A stretch of DNA of 51,648 nt, from positions 1-51,648 of the forward strand of contig NZ_LZKJ01000177.1 of assembly GCF_001672775.1 (NCBI RefSeq). Reading direction: 5' to 3'. The DNA comes from Mycobacterium kyorinense (GTDB lineage Bacteria > Actinomycetota > Actinomycetes > Mycobacteriales > Mycobacteriaceae). Every line of letters begins with the position of its first letter. The stretch's first letter is position 1. Shown piece by piece: positions 8,488 to 17,269 of the stretch. Made by a program: the position numbers and the translations under genes. The notes below the pieces were generated by a model that was not told where the DNA came from, did not search any database, and saw nothing but the letters and a program-made list of their open reading frames with translations.

Positions 8488-8547
8488 GTCGAGATTGACG
8501 TTAGAGCGATATTTCGGCTGGTAAACAGCTCTAACGTCGATTTCGAC
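8488..8547. repeat. 20-bp imperfect palindrome between divergent hemL and Ddn-like gene
   Basis: Bases 8488-8507 and 8528-8547 are inverted arms pairing at 18 of 20 positions, and the two exceptions would be G-U in RNA. The loop is 20 bases. The flanking genes diverge, so a terminator role is unlikely. It could be an operator, an RNA hairpin in the leader of the rightward gene, or a small dispersed palindrome. Its inner arm shares AACGTCGAYTT with the palindrome at 31191-31248. Confidence 0.7.
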
Positions 8548-8601
8548 AACATCGGACACGGGCTCTTGAGCCGAGAGGCAGTGACCGAGTTGGATAGCAC
8601 C

Positions 8602-8997
8602 ATGCAACTACCGCAACGGCTCGCCCGGTTCAACCGGCACGTGACCAACCCCGTTCAACGGATGTGGGCCGGCTGGCTGCCCGGCTTCGGGATTCTCGAA
8701 CACGTCGGGCGGCGCTCGGGCAAGCCGTACCGCACCCCGTTGAATGTGTTCAGCGCGGAGGTCGACGACAAGCCCGCCGTGGCGATCCTGCTCACCTACG
8801 GCCCCGACCGCGACTGGCTGAAGAATCTCAACGCCGCCGGCGGCGGGCGGATGCGGCGCAACGGCAAAACCTTCGGCCTCATTCAACCGCGCACGATGAC
8901 CAAGGCCGAGGCGGCGCCCTACGTCAACGCCGGCTCGCGCGCGTTGTTCAGCAGGCTGCCGTTCGAGCAGGCGGTGCTGCTCACCCGGATCGACTAA
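8602..8997 (+). CDS. Ddn-like deazaflavin (F420)-dependent nitroreductase family protein
   Basis: A 131-residue protein of the split beta-barrel Ddn/DUF385 family. It contains EHVGRRSGKPYRTPLNV and TYGPDRDWLKNLNAAGGGR, the segments that contact F420 in known members. Such proteins bind F420 or fatty acids and reduce quinones, nitro compounds or enones. Start ATG 8602 gives MQLPQRLARFNRHVTNP, matching the usual family start; GTG 8581 is in frame but has a poorly spaced site. It corresponds to Rv0523c, next to hemL, and is followed after two bases by a paralogue. Confidence 0.88.
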   Translation: MQLPQRLARFNRHVTNPVQRMWAGWLPGFGILEHVGRRSGKPYRTPLNVFSAEVDDKPAVAILLTYGPDRDWLKNLNAAGGGRMRRNGKTFGLIQPRTMTKAEAAPYVNAGSRALFSRLPFEQAVLLTRID

Positions 8998-8999
8998 CC

Positions 9000-9380
9000 G
9001 TGCAGTTCTCCGAACGGCGGGCCCGATTCAACCGCCGGGTCACCAACCCGCTGTTTTTGCCGATCAGCGGATGGCTGCCGCTGTGGTCGATCATCGAGCA
9101 CGTCGGACGCCGATCCGGCAAGACCTACCGCACGCCGGTCTCGATGTTCCGCACCGACGACGGCGTCGCCGTGCTGCTGGTATACGGACCCAACCGGGAC
9201 TGGGTGAAAAATCTGCAGGCCACCGGCGGCGGACGAGTTACGCTGTACGGCAAGACATTTGATGTGACCGATCCTCGGATTGTTCCAACCGGTGAGGCGG
9301 TCCGCGCGCTGAAGACCCCGTGGCGACAGCTGTTGGGGTCGGCCGGGGTCGAATCCGCGCTGCTGCTCACCCGTGCCTGA
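9000..9380 (+). CDS. Second Ddn-like deazaflavin-dependent family protein (tandem paralogue)
   Basis: A 126-residue paralogue of the preceding product. It shares RARFNRRVTNP, EHVGRRSGKTYRTPVSM and VYGPNRDWVKNLQATGGGR. The GTG start at 9000 is two bases after the previous stop, so the pair is probably one transcript. The C-terminal thirds differ clearly (here FDVTDPRIVPTGEAVRAL). This suggests an old duplication with divergence of the substrate side. From memory, M. tuberculosis has one gene at this spot. The carboxylic acid reductase gene begins 55 bases downstream on the same strand. Confidence 0.85.
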   Translation: MQFSERRARFNRRVTNPLFLPISGWLPLWSIIEHVGRRSGKTYRTPVSMFRTDDGVAVLLVYGPNRDWVKNLQATGGGRVTLYGKTFDVTDPRIVPTGEAVRALKTPWRQLLGSAGVESALLLTRA

Positions 9381-9435
9381 AAACGCACGACTGGACCGAG
9401 CGCCGCAGGGGTATACCCGCGACCGGAGGCCAACT

Positions 9436-12400
9436 ATGACCGAAACTGGACGAGAGCAACGCCTTACTCAGCGCATCGAGCAGCTGTACGCCAACGACCC
9501 GCAGTTCCGCGGCGCGGCGCCGCTACCGGAGGTGACCACCGCCGCCCACCAGGCGGGGCTGCGGCCCTGGCAAGTGGTCGAGCAATATCTGGCGGGGTAT
9601 GCCGACCGGCCCGCGTTGGGCCAGCGGTGCCGTGAGCTGACCCCCGTCGCCGACGCTCCGGGCCGCGCGACGTCGACCCTGCTGCCGGGTTTCGAAACGA
9701 TCACCTATCGCCGGTTGGGTGAACGCGTCGAGGCACTCTCCGCCAGCTGGCAGTCGAACCTGCCGGGCGGTTTCAATCCCGGCGACTTCGTGGCGGTACT
9801 GGGCTTCACCAGCATCGGCTACGCGATCATCTACCTGACCTGCCTGCGCCTCGGCGCGGTGTTCGTCCCGCTGCAAACCAGCTCGTCGACGCAACAGCTC
9901 AAGCCGATCGTGGCCGAGACCGCGCCGCGGGTGTTCGCGGCCAGTATCGATTCGCTGGACACCGCCATCGACGTGGTGATCGATGCGCCGTCGGTGCAGC
10001 GGCTGGTGGTGTTCGACTACTTCAACTACGACCACGAGCAACGCGAGCACTACCAGGCCGCGCTCGAGCGGCTGTCCGCCGCCGGACGCGAGGTGGAGGT
10101 GGTGCCGCTGTTGACGGAGTTGGAGGCCGGGCGTTCGCTGCCGGTGCCCCCGGCGTTCGTCCCGCCGGTCGGCGACAATCCGCTGGCCACCCTGATCTAC
10201 ACGTCGGGCAGCACCGGCACCCCGAAGGGCGCGATGTACACCGCGGACATGACGACCCGGCTGTGGCAACGTCCGCATAGCCCGTCGCTGGACATCGGCA
10301 TCCAGATCCCGGCCATCCATCTGCAGTACATGCCGCTGTCCCATGTGTTCGGGCTGGAATGGCTGATCGCCACGCTGGCATCCGGCGGCATCGGATACTT
10401 CGCCGCCAAGAGCGACATGTCCACGTTGTTCGACGACATCGCACTGGTTCGCCCCACCGCGCTTAACCTCGTCCCGCGGGTCTGTGACTTGATCTTCCGG
10501 CGCTACCGCAGAGAGCTGGATCTCCGATCCACCACGGAGGGCAGTCCCGCCGACGACGAGGTGAATGCCGAACTGCGGCAAGACTTTCTCGGTGGACGCG
10601 TGGTCTCGGCGATGTGCGGCAGCGCGCCGCTGTCCAAGCAGATGCACGCGTTCATGGAGTCGCTGCTCGACGTCGCCGTCGCCGACGGGTACGGGGCCAC
10701 CGAAACCGGCGGCGGGATCCTGCGCAACGGCATTGTCCGCCGTCCGCCGGTGACCGAGTACAAGCTGGTCGACGTGCCGGAGCTCAACTACTTCACCACC
10801 GACAAACCGCACCCGCGCGGCGAACTGTATGTCAAAGCCAGCAACGTCATCCCGGGCTATTTCCGGCATCCGGAGTTGACTGCCCAGATCTTCGACGACG
10901 ACGGCTTCTACAAGACCGGCGACATCATGGAAGAGCTCGGCCCCGACCGGCTGAAATATCTCGACCGCAGCAACAACGTCATCAAGCTCTCCCAGGGCGA
11001 ATTCGTCGCGGTGTCCCAACTCGAAGCCACCTATGCGGCCAGCCCCTATATCCGGCAGATCTTCCTGCATGGCAGTAGCGACCAGCCGTTCTTGCTGGCG
11101 GTGATCGTGCCCAACCTCGACGCGGTCGGTGGCGGCGACGCACGCGCGCTGATCGCCGCGTCGTTACAGCAGATCGGCGCCGAGAACCGGCTCAATCCGT
11201 ACGAGATTCCGCGGGAATTCCTGCTGGAATCCGAGCCGTTCACGCGCGACAACGGGCTGTTGTCCGGTGTGGGCAAGCTGCTGCGGCCGGCGCTGCGGTC
11301 GCGTTACGGCGAACAGCTCGACGCGATGTACGACAAGATCGCGGCGGGCCAGGAAAATCAGCTCGACCAACTGCGCGCCGCCGCGGGCGAACTGCCGACC
11401 ATCGACACGGTGCGGCGTGCCGCGTTGGCAACCCTCGGCTTGGACGCCGCCGACGCGGACATGCCTGCCGACGCGAGATTCATCGAGCTGGGCGGAGATT
11501 CGCTGTCTGCGTTCTCATTTGGTTCGCTGCTGGAGCAGATCTATCACGTCGACGTTCCGGTACAGACGATCGTCAGCCCCACCGCGACGCTGGCCACCAT
11601 CGCAGGCTACGTCGACGGTGAGCGTGACTCGGCCTCCACGCGGCCCACGTTCGCGTCGGTACACGGCCGTGACGCCACCGAGGCCCGGGCAGCAGATCTC
11701 ACGCTGGACAAGTTCATCAACGCCGAAACTTTAGCTGCCGCAACGGAACTGGGGAAAGCCGACGAGACGGTCAGCACCGTCCTGCTCACCGGCGCCAACG
11801 GATATCTGGGCCGATTTTTGTGTCTGGAGTGGCTGGAGCGGCTCTCGCAAAGTGGCGGGCGGCTGATCTGCATCGTGCGCGGCGCCGATCCGGTCGCGGC
11901 TCGGCAGCGTATCGAGGCGGCGATCGACAGCGGCGATACGGGGCTGTCTGCGCACTATCGCGCGCTGGCTGCCGAGCACCTCGAGGTGTTGGCCGGTGAC
12001 CTCGGCGCGGCCAATTTGGGTGTCGACACCCCGACGTGGAATCGGCTCGCCGAGTCGGTGGACCTGATTGTGCACGCCGCCGCGATGGTCAATCACGTGC
12101 TGCCCTACAGTCAGCTGTTCGGCCCGAACGTGGTGGGCACCGCGGAGATCATCAAACTGGCAATCACCAAGCGGCTCAAGCCGGTTAGCTATCTGTCGAC
12201 GGTCGCAGTCACCGCGCTGCCCGACGGCAGCTTCCTTGGCGAGGATGTCGACGTGCGCGACGCGTCGGCGTCGCGGTCGCTGGACACGTCGTATGCCAGT
12301 GGCTATGCGACCAGCAAGTGGGCTGGTGAGGTGCTGCTGCGCGAAGCACACGATCTGTGTGGGCTACCGGTGGCGGTGTTCCGCTCCGACATGATCCTGG

Positions 12401-12990
12401 CGCACAGCCGCTATTCCGGACAACTCAACGTCACCGACATGTTCACCCGGCTGATCCTGAGCCTTCTAGCGACTGGCCTTGCGCCGCGCTCCTTCTATCA
12501 GCTCGACGCCGACGGCAACCCGCAGCGCGCGCACTACGACGGGCTGCCAGTCGATTTCACCGTCGAAGCGATCACCACCTTGGGTATACGGGCGACCGAC
12601 GGCTACCACACCTATAACGTGCTCAACACCAACGACGACGGCATCTCACTGGACACCTTCGTCGACTGGCTCATCGCCGACGGCCAGAAGATCGAACGGA
12701 TCGACGACTACGGCCAGTGGCTGAGCCGATTCGAGTCGGCGATGCAGCAACTGCCCGAAGACCAGAAGAAGAATTCCGTGCTGCCGCTGCTGAGTGCCTA
12801 CGCCCGCCCGGCAGCTCCGATGTCAGGGGCGGCGATGCCCGCCGAGAAGTTCCGTGCCGCAGTGCAATCCGCCCACATCGGCGCCGACAACGATGTGCCG
12901 CACCTCAGCGAGCCGTTGATCGACAAATACGTCGCCGATCTTCACCAGCTGGGTCTATTGGACGGCGAAGCCGGCGGGCAGGTGGCCTGA
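9436..12990 (+). CDS. car: Carboxylic acid reductase (adenylation - carrier - thioester reductase)
   Basis: A 1184-residue three-domain enzyme that reduces carboxylic acids to aldehydes with ATP and NADPH. The adenylation domain has IYTSGSTGTPKGAMY (from about residue 254) and GYGATETGG. The carrier domain has LGGDSLSAFSF with the phosphopantetheine Ser689. The reductase domain has LLTGANGYLGRF (near 783-794) and the catalytic Tyr957/Lys961 in YATSKWAGE. All expected catalytic residues are present. The ATG at 9436 follows GGAGG with good spacing. It needs a 4'-phosphopantetheinyl transferase encoded elsewhere. It is related to FadD9 (Rv2590), but in M. tuberculosis that gene lies far from hemL, so this is a relocated or additional copy. 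Its 3' end overlaps the convergent permease gene by 36 bases. Confidence 0.93.
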   Translation: MTETGREQRLTQRIEQLYANDPQFRGAAPLPEVTTAAHQAGLRPWQVVEQYLAGYADRPALGQRCRELTPVADAPGRATSTLLPGFETITYRRLGERVEALSASWQSNLPGGFNPGDFVAVLGFTSIGYAIIYLTCLRLGAVFVPLQTSSSTQQLKPIVAETAPRVFAASIDSLDTAIDVVIDAPSVQRLVVFDYFNYDHEQREHYQAALERLSAAGREVEVVPLLTELEAGRSLPVPPAFVPPVGDNPLATLIYTSGSTGTPKGAMYTADMTTRLWQRPHSPSLDIGIQIPAIHLQYMPLSHVFGLEWLIATLASGGIGYFAAKSDMSTLFDDIALVRPTALNLVPRVCDLIFRRYRRELDLRSTTEGSPADDEVNAELRQDFLGGRVVSAMCGSAPLSKQMHAFMESLLDVAVADGYGATETGGGILRNGIVRRPPVTEYKLVDVPELNYFTTDKPHPRGELYVKASNVIPGYFRHPELTAQIFDDDGFYKTGDIMEELGPDRLKYLDRSNNVIKLSQGEFVAVSQLEATYAASPYIRQIFLHGSSDQPFLLAVIVPNLDAVGGGDARALIAASLQQIGAENRLNPYEIPREFLLESEPFTRDNGLLSGVGKLLRPALRSRYGEQLDAMYDKIAAGQENQLDQLRAAAGELPTIDTVRRAALATLGLDAADADMPADARFIELGGDSLSAFSFGSLLEQIYHVDVPVQTIVSPTATLATIAGYVDGERDSASTRPTFASVHGRDATEARAADLTLDKFINAETLAAATELGKADETVSTVLLTGANGYLGRFLCLEWLERLSQSGGRLICIVRGADPVAARQRIEAAIDSGDTGLSAHYRALAAEHLEVLAGDLGAANLGVDTPTWNRLAESVDLIVHAAAMVNHVLPYSQLFGPNVVGTAEIIKLAITKRLKPVSYLSTVAVTALPDGSFLGEDVDVRDASASRSLDTSYASGYATSKWAGEVLLREAHDLCGLPVAVFRSDMILAHSRYSGQLNVTDMFTRLILSLLATGLAPRSFYQLDADGNPQRAHYDGLPVDFTVEAITTLGIRATDGYHTYNVLNTNDDGISLDTFVDWLIADGQKIERIDDYGQWLSRFESAMQQLPEDQKKNSVLPLLSAYARPAAPMSGAAMPAEKFRAAVQSAHIGADNDVPHLSEPLIDKYVADLHQLGLLDGEAGGQVA

Positions 12991-14814
12991 CGGGACCGGT
13001 TGGCGCGATACCACATGGGTGACCGGAATCGGATGCGTCGAGCGGGCCTTGTCGACCAGCCCCAGTCGTAGCCAGGACTGCCGGCCCTCGGCGATGACCA
13101 ACTGATCCGGGCCGAAGCTCTGCACCGCGCTGGCCAGCGCGCGTAGCGGACGGTAGTCGCCGAGTTCGCCGCCCGCGGACAGTCCAATGTCGCGCATTTC
13201 GGTCAGGATGGCATCCAGGCGTTGTTGCGCGGCTTGTACCGTCGCGTTCATCACATAGACCGGGCCGGTGTTGCCGGCTTGGCCGGTGTCGGCGGGGCTG
13301 GCCGGCACGCAGACGAAATATTCGGCTCGCCGTTTGGTATCCACCCGTCGTAGAGCGTCGAAAAGCTCACTGCCGGAAACGTTTTTGTTCGCCAGCACCA
13401 ACACCCGGGTGGCCTTGCCCGTCGGTTGCATGCCGGCATCAAGCTGTCCGGACCGGCGCCATACTCTGGGCAGGAAGTACAACACCAGAACAACCAGCCA
13501 GGACAACAGGCCCAGCCACAGCTGGGCGCGGGCGCCGTCGTCGAATGCCATCTGCACGAGCACCGCAACGATGCCGGCAACGGTGAGGATCGACAGCACC
13601 GGGAAGCACCACATCCTGACCCGCAGCTTGTCCGGCGCTGTCCGCCGGCGCAGGACGATCTGGGATAGCGCGATCAACAGGTACACGAAAAGAACAATGG
13701 CGCCCGACGATTTCAGCAGGAAGTCAAAGACGGTGTCCGGGGCGATCCAGGCCATCAGGACCGACAAGAAGCCCACCACCGACGAGAACAAAATGGCGGT
13801 CGCCGGGACCCCGCGCCGGCCGACTTTGACCAACTGCAGTGGCGCCTCGTGGTGGGCGGCGAGCACGAACAGCATGCGAGATGCCGTATACAGTCCCGAG
13901 TTCAGACACGACAACACCGCGGTGAGGATCACCGCGTTGACCAGATGACCGGCACCGTGGATACCCATCGCGGTGAGCGCCGCGATGTAGGGCGAGGTGC
14001 CGGGCTCGAGTGAGTCCCAGGGCAGGATGGCGGCGAGCAGAAAGACCGAACCGACGTAGAAGATCAGGATGCGAACCACGACGGTGTTGGTCGCGCGCCG
14101 CACCGCGCGTGCCGGATTGGGGGTTTCGGCGGCAGCGATGGTGGCGACCTCCGCACCGGTCATCGCCGAAACCACCACGGCCGCCGCGGCGACCACGGAG
14201 CCCATCCCGGTCGGGAAGAAGCCGCCGTGAGCGGTGAGGTGGCCGAAATCCATGTGATGGTGCGGCCACATACCGCTGACGAAAAGCGTGCCCAGCCCGA
14301 TGAAGGCGATGACGGTCGCGACTTTGATTCCGGCGAACCAGAATTCGAACTCGCCGAAGGATGCCACCGAGAACAGATTTGTCGCCGTCATCGTCACCAT
14401 GAGGATCAGCGACAACACCCACAGCGGCGCATCGATCCAGTAGCCGAGGACTTTCCCGCCGGCGACGGCCTCGAAACCGACCACGATCACCCAGGAGTAC
14501 CAATACAGCCAGCCCACCGAGAAGCCTGCCCAGCCCCCCAGAGCCTGCCGCGCGTAGTCGGCGAACGACCCCGTCGACGGGTTGGCGGTGGCCATCTCCC
14601 CGAGCATCCGCATCACCAGCACGATCAGCACCCCGGCGAGCGCATAGGTCACAAACGTAGCCGGGCCGGTAGCACTGATGACCACGCCGGATCCGATGAA
14701 CAAGCCCGCGCCGATCACCCCGCCGATCGCGATCATGTTGAGCTGCCGCTGCGATAACCCGTGGGGAAGCGTCGAGCTGGTGCGCACGCTGGATCGAGTG
14801 GGCGTCTGCAGCAT
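12955..14814 (-). CDS. gabP: Amino-acid/GABA permease with C-terminal UspA-like domain
   Basis: A 619-residue protein. Residues ~20-460 form a 12-helix APC-family amino-acid permease opening with LNMIAIGGVIGAGLFIGSG, the conserved unwound helix 1 motif. Residues ~468-619 are soluble and begin RVLVLANKNVSGSELFDAL, with a later LVIAEG segment, an alternating beta-alpha pattern like universal stress or GabP/AapA C-terminal domains. The M. tuberculosis GabP (Rv0522), as I recall it, is about 434 residues and lacks this. The substrate (GABA, aromatic or other) is not provable. The position next to the Rv0523c-like gene is conserved. Confidence 0.82.
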   Translation of the reverse strand: MLQTPTRSSVRTSSTLPHGLSQRQLNMIAIGGVIGAGLFIGSGVVISATGPATFVTYALAGVLIVLVMRMLGEMATANPSTGSFADYARQALGGWAGFSVGWLYWYSWVIVVGFEAVAGGKVLGYWIDAPLWVLSLILMVTMTATNLFSVASFGEFEFWFAGIKVATVIAFIGLGTLFVSGMWPHHHMDFGHLTAHGGFFPTGMGSVVAAAAVVVSAMTGAEVATIAAAETPNPARAVRRATNTVVVRILIFYVGSVFLLAAILPWDSLEPGTSPYIAALTAMGIHGAGHLVNAVILTAVLSCLNSGLYTASRMLFVLAAHHEAPLQLVKVGRRGVPATAILFSSVVGFLSVLMAWIAPDTVFDFLLKSSGAIVLFVYLLIALSQIVLRRRTAPDKLRVRMWCFPVLSILTVAGIVAVLVQMAFDDGARAQLWLGLLSWLVVLVLYFLPRVWRRSGQLDAGMQPTGKATRVLVLANKNVSGSELFDALRRVDTKRRAEYFVCVPASPADTGQAGNTGPVYVMNATVQAAQQRLDAILTEMRDIGLSAGGELGDYRPLRALASAVQSFGPDQLVIAEGRQSWLRLGLVDKARSTHPIPVTHVVSRQPVPSGHLPAGFAVQ

Positions 14815-14890
14815 TAGCGGACGCTAACACCCGCCGACGCTCACACCGGTGCGGCGCGCGCCTACGTCACGGAATCGATTTGTCGCAATT

Positions 14891-16222
14891 TCACGGAAGT
14901 GCTTGAGGGCGTTCGGGCATCGCACCAGCAGCGCTCAGCAGGCGCCGCTTCTGCTCACTGAATTCCTCGTCGGTCAGGATCCCTTCGTCGTGAAGTGCGG
15001 CGAACTCGCGCAAATCGTTGGCGAGTGACGCCGCCGGGCTGGGCGGCGGCGTCTGCGGTGGCTTCGCGCGTCGACCGGCCGCCACCCCGGCACGCTCGGC
15101 CCGAGCCGAGCCGACAGTGCCGGCCAGCGCACTGCCGCCCATGCCGGCGAGGGCCATCTCGCTGAACGCGGTCCCCGCAGTGCCCGCTAATGCCGTCGGC
15201 GCGGCAGCCAGGCTGCTGGCCTGCAGGGCATAGCCGACAGCGCGTATCTCCGGCGCGGCCGCCGCCCAACTCGTCGGCACCGACAACCCACCGACCGGGA
15301 CTGCCCGGCCCACGGCTGCCGTCACCGGCGTCGCGCCACTCGAGCTCGTCACCGCCGCCGTGGTTCGCGACTGGCCGATCGCGTTCAGGATTTCGCGGTG
15401 CTCACCGGAGAGTTCGTCTTGCGAGGCGAGGATCTCTTGAGAATCCAGCGACGCGGAATTCCACGCCCCGCCCGACAGGATTGCGCCGGCAACCGACGCA
15501 CCGACGCCTGCTGGTGTGATGCTCAGGCCCTCCGCAACGCCGATTACATCGGCAAGGTCACCGAACCCCGGTGGCAGGACCTGCAACGGCTGCACCGCGG
15601 TGGGCGCTACCGAGGCCAACTGCGAGACTGTCGCCTGCGTGTTCGTCGCCGCCGACGTGCCGAGGGCCGAGCTGACCGGCCCGGCCGGGCCGGCCGGGTT
15701 GCTGTTCTGCAGCGGCGCGGTGAACGGTGCCAACCTCGCGGCGGCCGCCGACGACGCGGCGTAGCCGTACATTGCCGTCGCGTCCTGGGCCCACATCTCG
15801 CCGTAGAGGGCTTCGGTGGCCGCGATCGCCGAGGTGTTCTGCCCTAACAGGTTGGTCGCGATCAGCATCATCAGTTGAGCGCGGTTGGCCGCGATCACCG
15901 GCGGGGGCACGGTCGCGGCAAACGCTGCCTCGTATGCAGCCGCAGCCGCGCCGGCCTGATTAGCCGACAGCTCGGCCTGCCCGGCGGTGCTGCGCAGCCA
16001 TGCCACGTACGCCGCGGCCGCGGCGGCCATCGAGGCCGATGCCGGCCCCAGCCACAAGGCACCCGCCAACTCGGCGACAACCGCCTCGTACGAACTTGCC
16101 GCCGTGTTCAATTCAGCGGCCACCCCGCCCCAGGCCGACGCGGCGGCCAGCATCGGTGCCGGGCCGGGCCCGGAATATATTCGCGCCGAGTTGATTTCCG
16201 GCGGAAGCGCTGCGAAATCCAT
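14891..16222 (-). CDS. PPE family protein, PPE-SVP type with SHOCT-like C-terminus
   Basis: A 443-residue PPE protein starting MDFAALPPEINSARIYSGPG. The PPE domain covers ~1-180, with the W-G turn in SAWGGV. GGLSVPTSW at residues 311-319 places it in the PPE-SVP subgroup, exported by ESX-5 in slow growers. The last ~44 residues after a Pro-rich linker (LREFAALHDEGILTDEEF) look like a SHOCT domain, an oligomerisation tail found on many unrelated bacterial proteins. The PE partner lies 13 bases upstream, so the two should be co-translated and exported as a heterodimer. Confidence 0.9.
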   Translation of the reverse strand: MDFAALPPEINSARIYSGPGPAPMLAAASAWGGVAAELNTAASSYEAVVAELAGALWLGPASASMAAAAAAYVAWLRSTAGQAELSANQAGAAAAAYEAAFAATVPPPVIAANRAQLMMLIATNLLGQNTSAIAATEALYGEMWAQDATAMYGYAASSAAAARLAPFTAPLQNSNPAGPAGPVSSALGTSAATNTQATVSQLASVAPTAVQPLQVLPPGFGDLADVIGVAEGLSITPAGVGASVAGAILSGGAWNSASLDSQEILASQDELSGEHREILNAIGQSRTTAAVTSSSGATPVTAAVGRAVPVGGLSVPTSWAAAAPEIRAVGYALQASSLAAAPTALAGTAGTAFSEMALAGMGGSALAGTVGSARAERAGVAAGRRAKPPQTPPPSPAASLANDLREFAALHDEGILTDEEFSEQKRRLLSAAGAMPERPQALP

Positions 16223-16235
16223 GTCTTGACCTCCG

Positions 16236-16532
16236 TCAGCCCGCAGCAACGGCGTTGGCGGATTCGGTGGCCGCATACGCACCGGCGCTGGCCCCCAACG
16301 TGGCCACGAACATGTCGTGTACTGCCGACGCCTGGGCACTGACCGCCTGATAGTTCGCGGCATGTGCGGCGAACTGCATCGCTACCAGTGCCGATACCTC
16401 ATCGGCAGCGGCGGGAACCACGGTGGTGGGAGCGGCGGCGGCCGCGTTCTGGGCGGCCACCGCCGAGCCGATTCCGGCCAGGTTGTCGGCCGCCGCCGTC
16501 AACATTTCCGGCTGTGTGGTCACAAACGACAT
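16236..16532 (-). CDS. PE family protein (partner of the adjacent PPE)
   Basis: A 98-residue PE protein starting MSFVTTQPEMLTAAADNL. It consists only of the PE domain and has no extra C-terminal region. The C-terminal YAATE fits the YxxxD/E type VII secretion signal. An AGGAGG site at 16542-16547 precedes the ATG by nine bases. It should form the helical bundle with the PPE domain of the next product. The 137 bases upstream, before the TetR gene, probably hold the promoter of the pair. Confidence 0.92.
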   Translation of the reverse strand: MSFVTTQPEMLTAAADNLAGIGSAVAAQNAAAAAPTTVVPAAADEVSALVAMQFAAHAANYQAVSAQASAVHDMFVATLGASAGAYAATESANAVAAG

Positions 16533-16669
16533 GTGCTTTCCTCCTAAGCGATGTCGGTTGAGCCCGCGTGCACGGGCTGAGTAACCACCTAATAGTCGCC
16601 TGCCGCGGCGGCGGCCGAGACGCATTCGGTGAACCGGTCGATTCTGTCCCGGCACACCGAAATCTGGAT

Positions 16670-17269
16670 CTACACCGGCACGGCGCGCAGCGTAGCCGGC
16701 AGGCTGGGCAGAAAATGCTCCGTGGCGAACCGGCGGACGTCGTCGGCGGTGGCCAGCGGGTGGTTGCTTGGCAGGAGCAGCACCATTGCCGCGTAACGCA
16801 GGATGGTGTCGGCCAATTCGTCGACGGCTCGGGCGCCGATGCGCTCGGCGAACCCGTCGGGGAAGATCACCCGCAGCGCGGTCGCCATCCGCTCGACCGC
16901 CGCGTCCCAGTGCTGGTGGGCCAACTCGAGCATCAGACCGGGCTCGTCGGCGATCATGCGGGTCAGCACCCGATGCTGGCGGAACCGCAAGATCGACAGT
17001 GTGAACGCCTCGACATAGTAATTTGACTGTGGCCGAATACTTTTCAATTCGGTAGCGATGTCGGCGAACAGCACCGCGTTTTCCCGGTCGATGACGGCGG
17101 CGACCAGCTCGTCGCGGCCGGCGAAGCGGCGGTAGATGGTGGTGCGGCTGACCCGGGCACGGCGGGCGACCTCGTCGAGCGCAACCCGGCGAAAGCCGTG
17201 CTGGCCGAACTCGACGACGGCGGCGTCGAGGATGGCGCGGGTCGCTGGGTCAGCGTTGTCAACGGGCAT
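16670..17269 (-). CDS. TetR-family transcriptional regulator
   Basis: A 199-residue protein with an N-terminal helix-turn-helix (VALDEVARRARVSRTTIYRRF, about residues 29-49) and a variable all-helical ligand domain. It starts at ATG 17269, overlapping the 3' end of the DUF2236 gene by 11 bases, so it is the second gene of that operon and probably autoregulates it. A TGnAACAnTGTTnCA palindrome in front of the operon is a good operator candidate. The ligand is unknown and is plausibly a lipid or hydrophobic compound related to the oxygenase. Confidence 0.9.
   Translation of the reverse strand: MPVDNADPATRAILDAAVVEFGQHGFRRVALDEVARRARVSRTTIYRRFAGRDELVAAVIDRENAVLFADIATELKSIRPQSNYYVEAFTLSILRFRQHRVLTRMIADEPGLMLELAHQHWDAAVERMATALRVIFPDGFAERIGARAVDELADTILRYAAMVLLLPSNHPLATADDVRRFATEHFLPSLPATLRAVPV

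Noticed and set aside
8488..8547. Terminator
   Set aside because: Both flanking genes point away from it, so nothing should terminate here.
9523..11070. 515-codon minus-strand open frame over the carboxylic acid reductase
   Set aside because: Antisense of the adenylation domain with no family resemblance.
16236..16655. Longer PE protein starting upstream of 16532
   Set aside because: The ATG at 16532 has an AGGAGG site and gives the canonical MSFVTTQPE start; the extension is unlike PE proteins.
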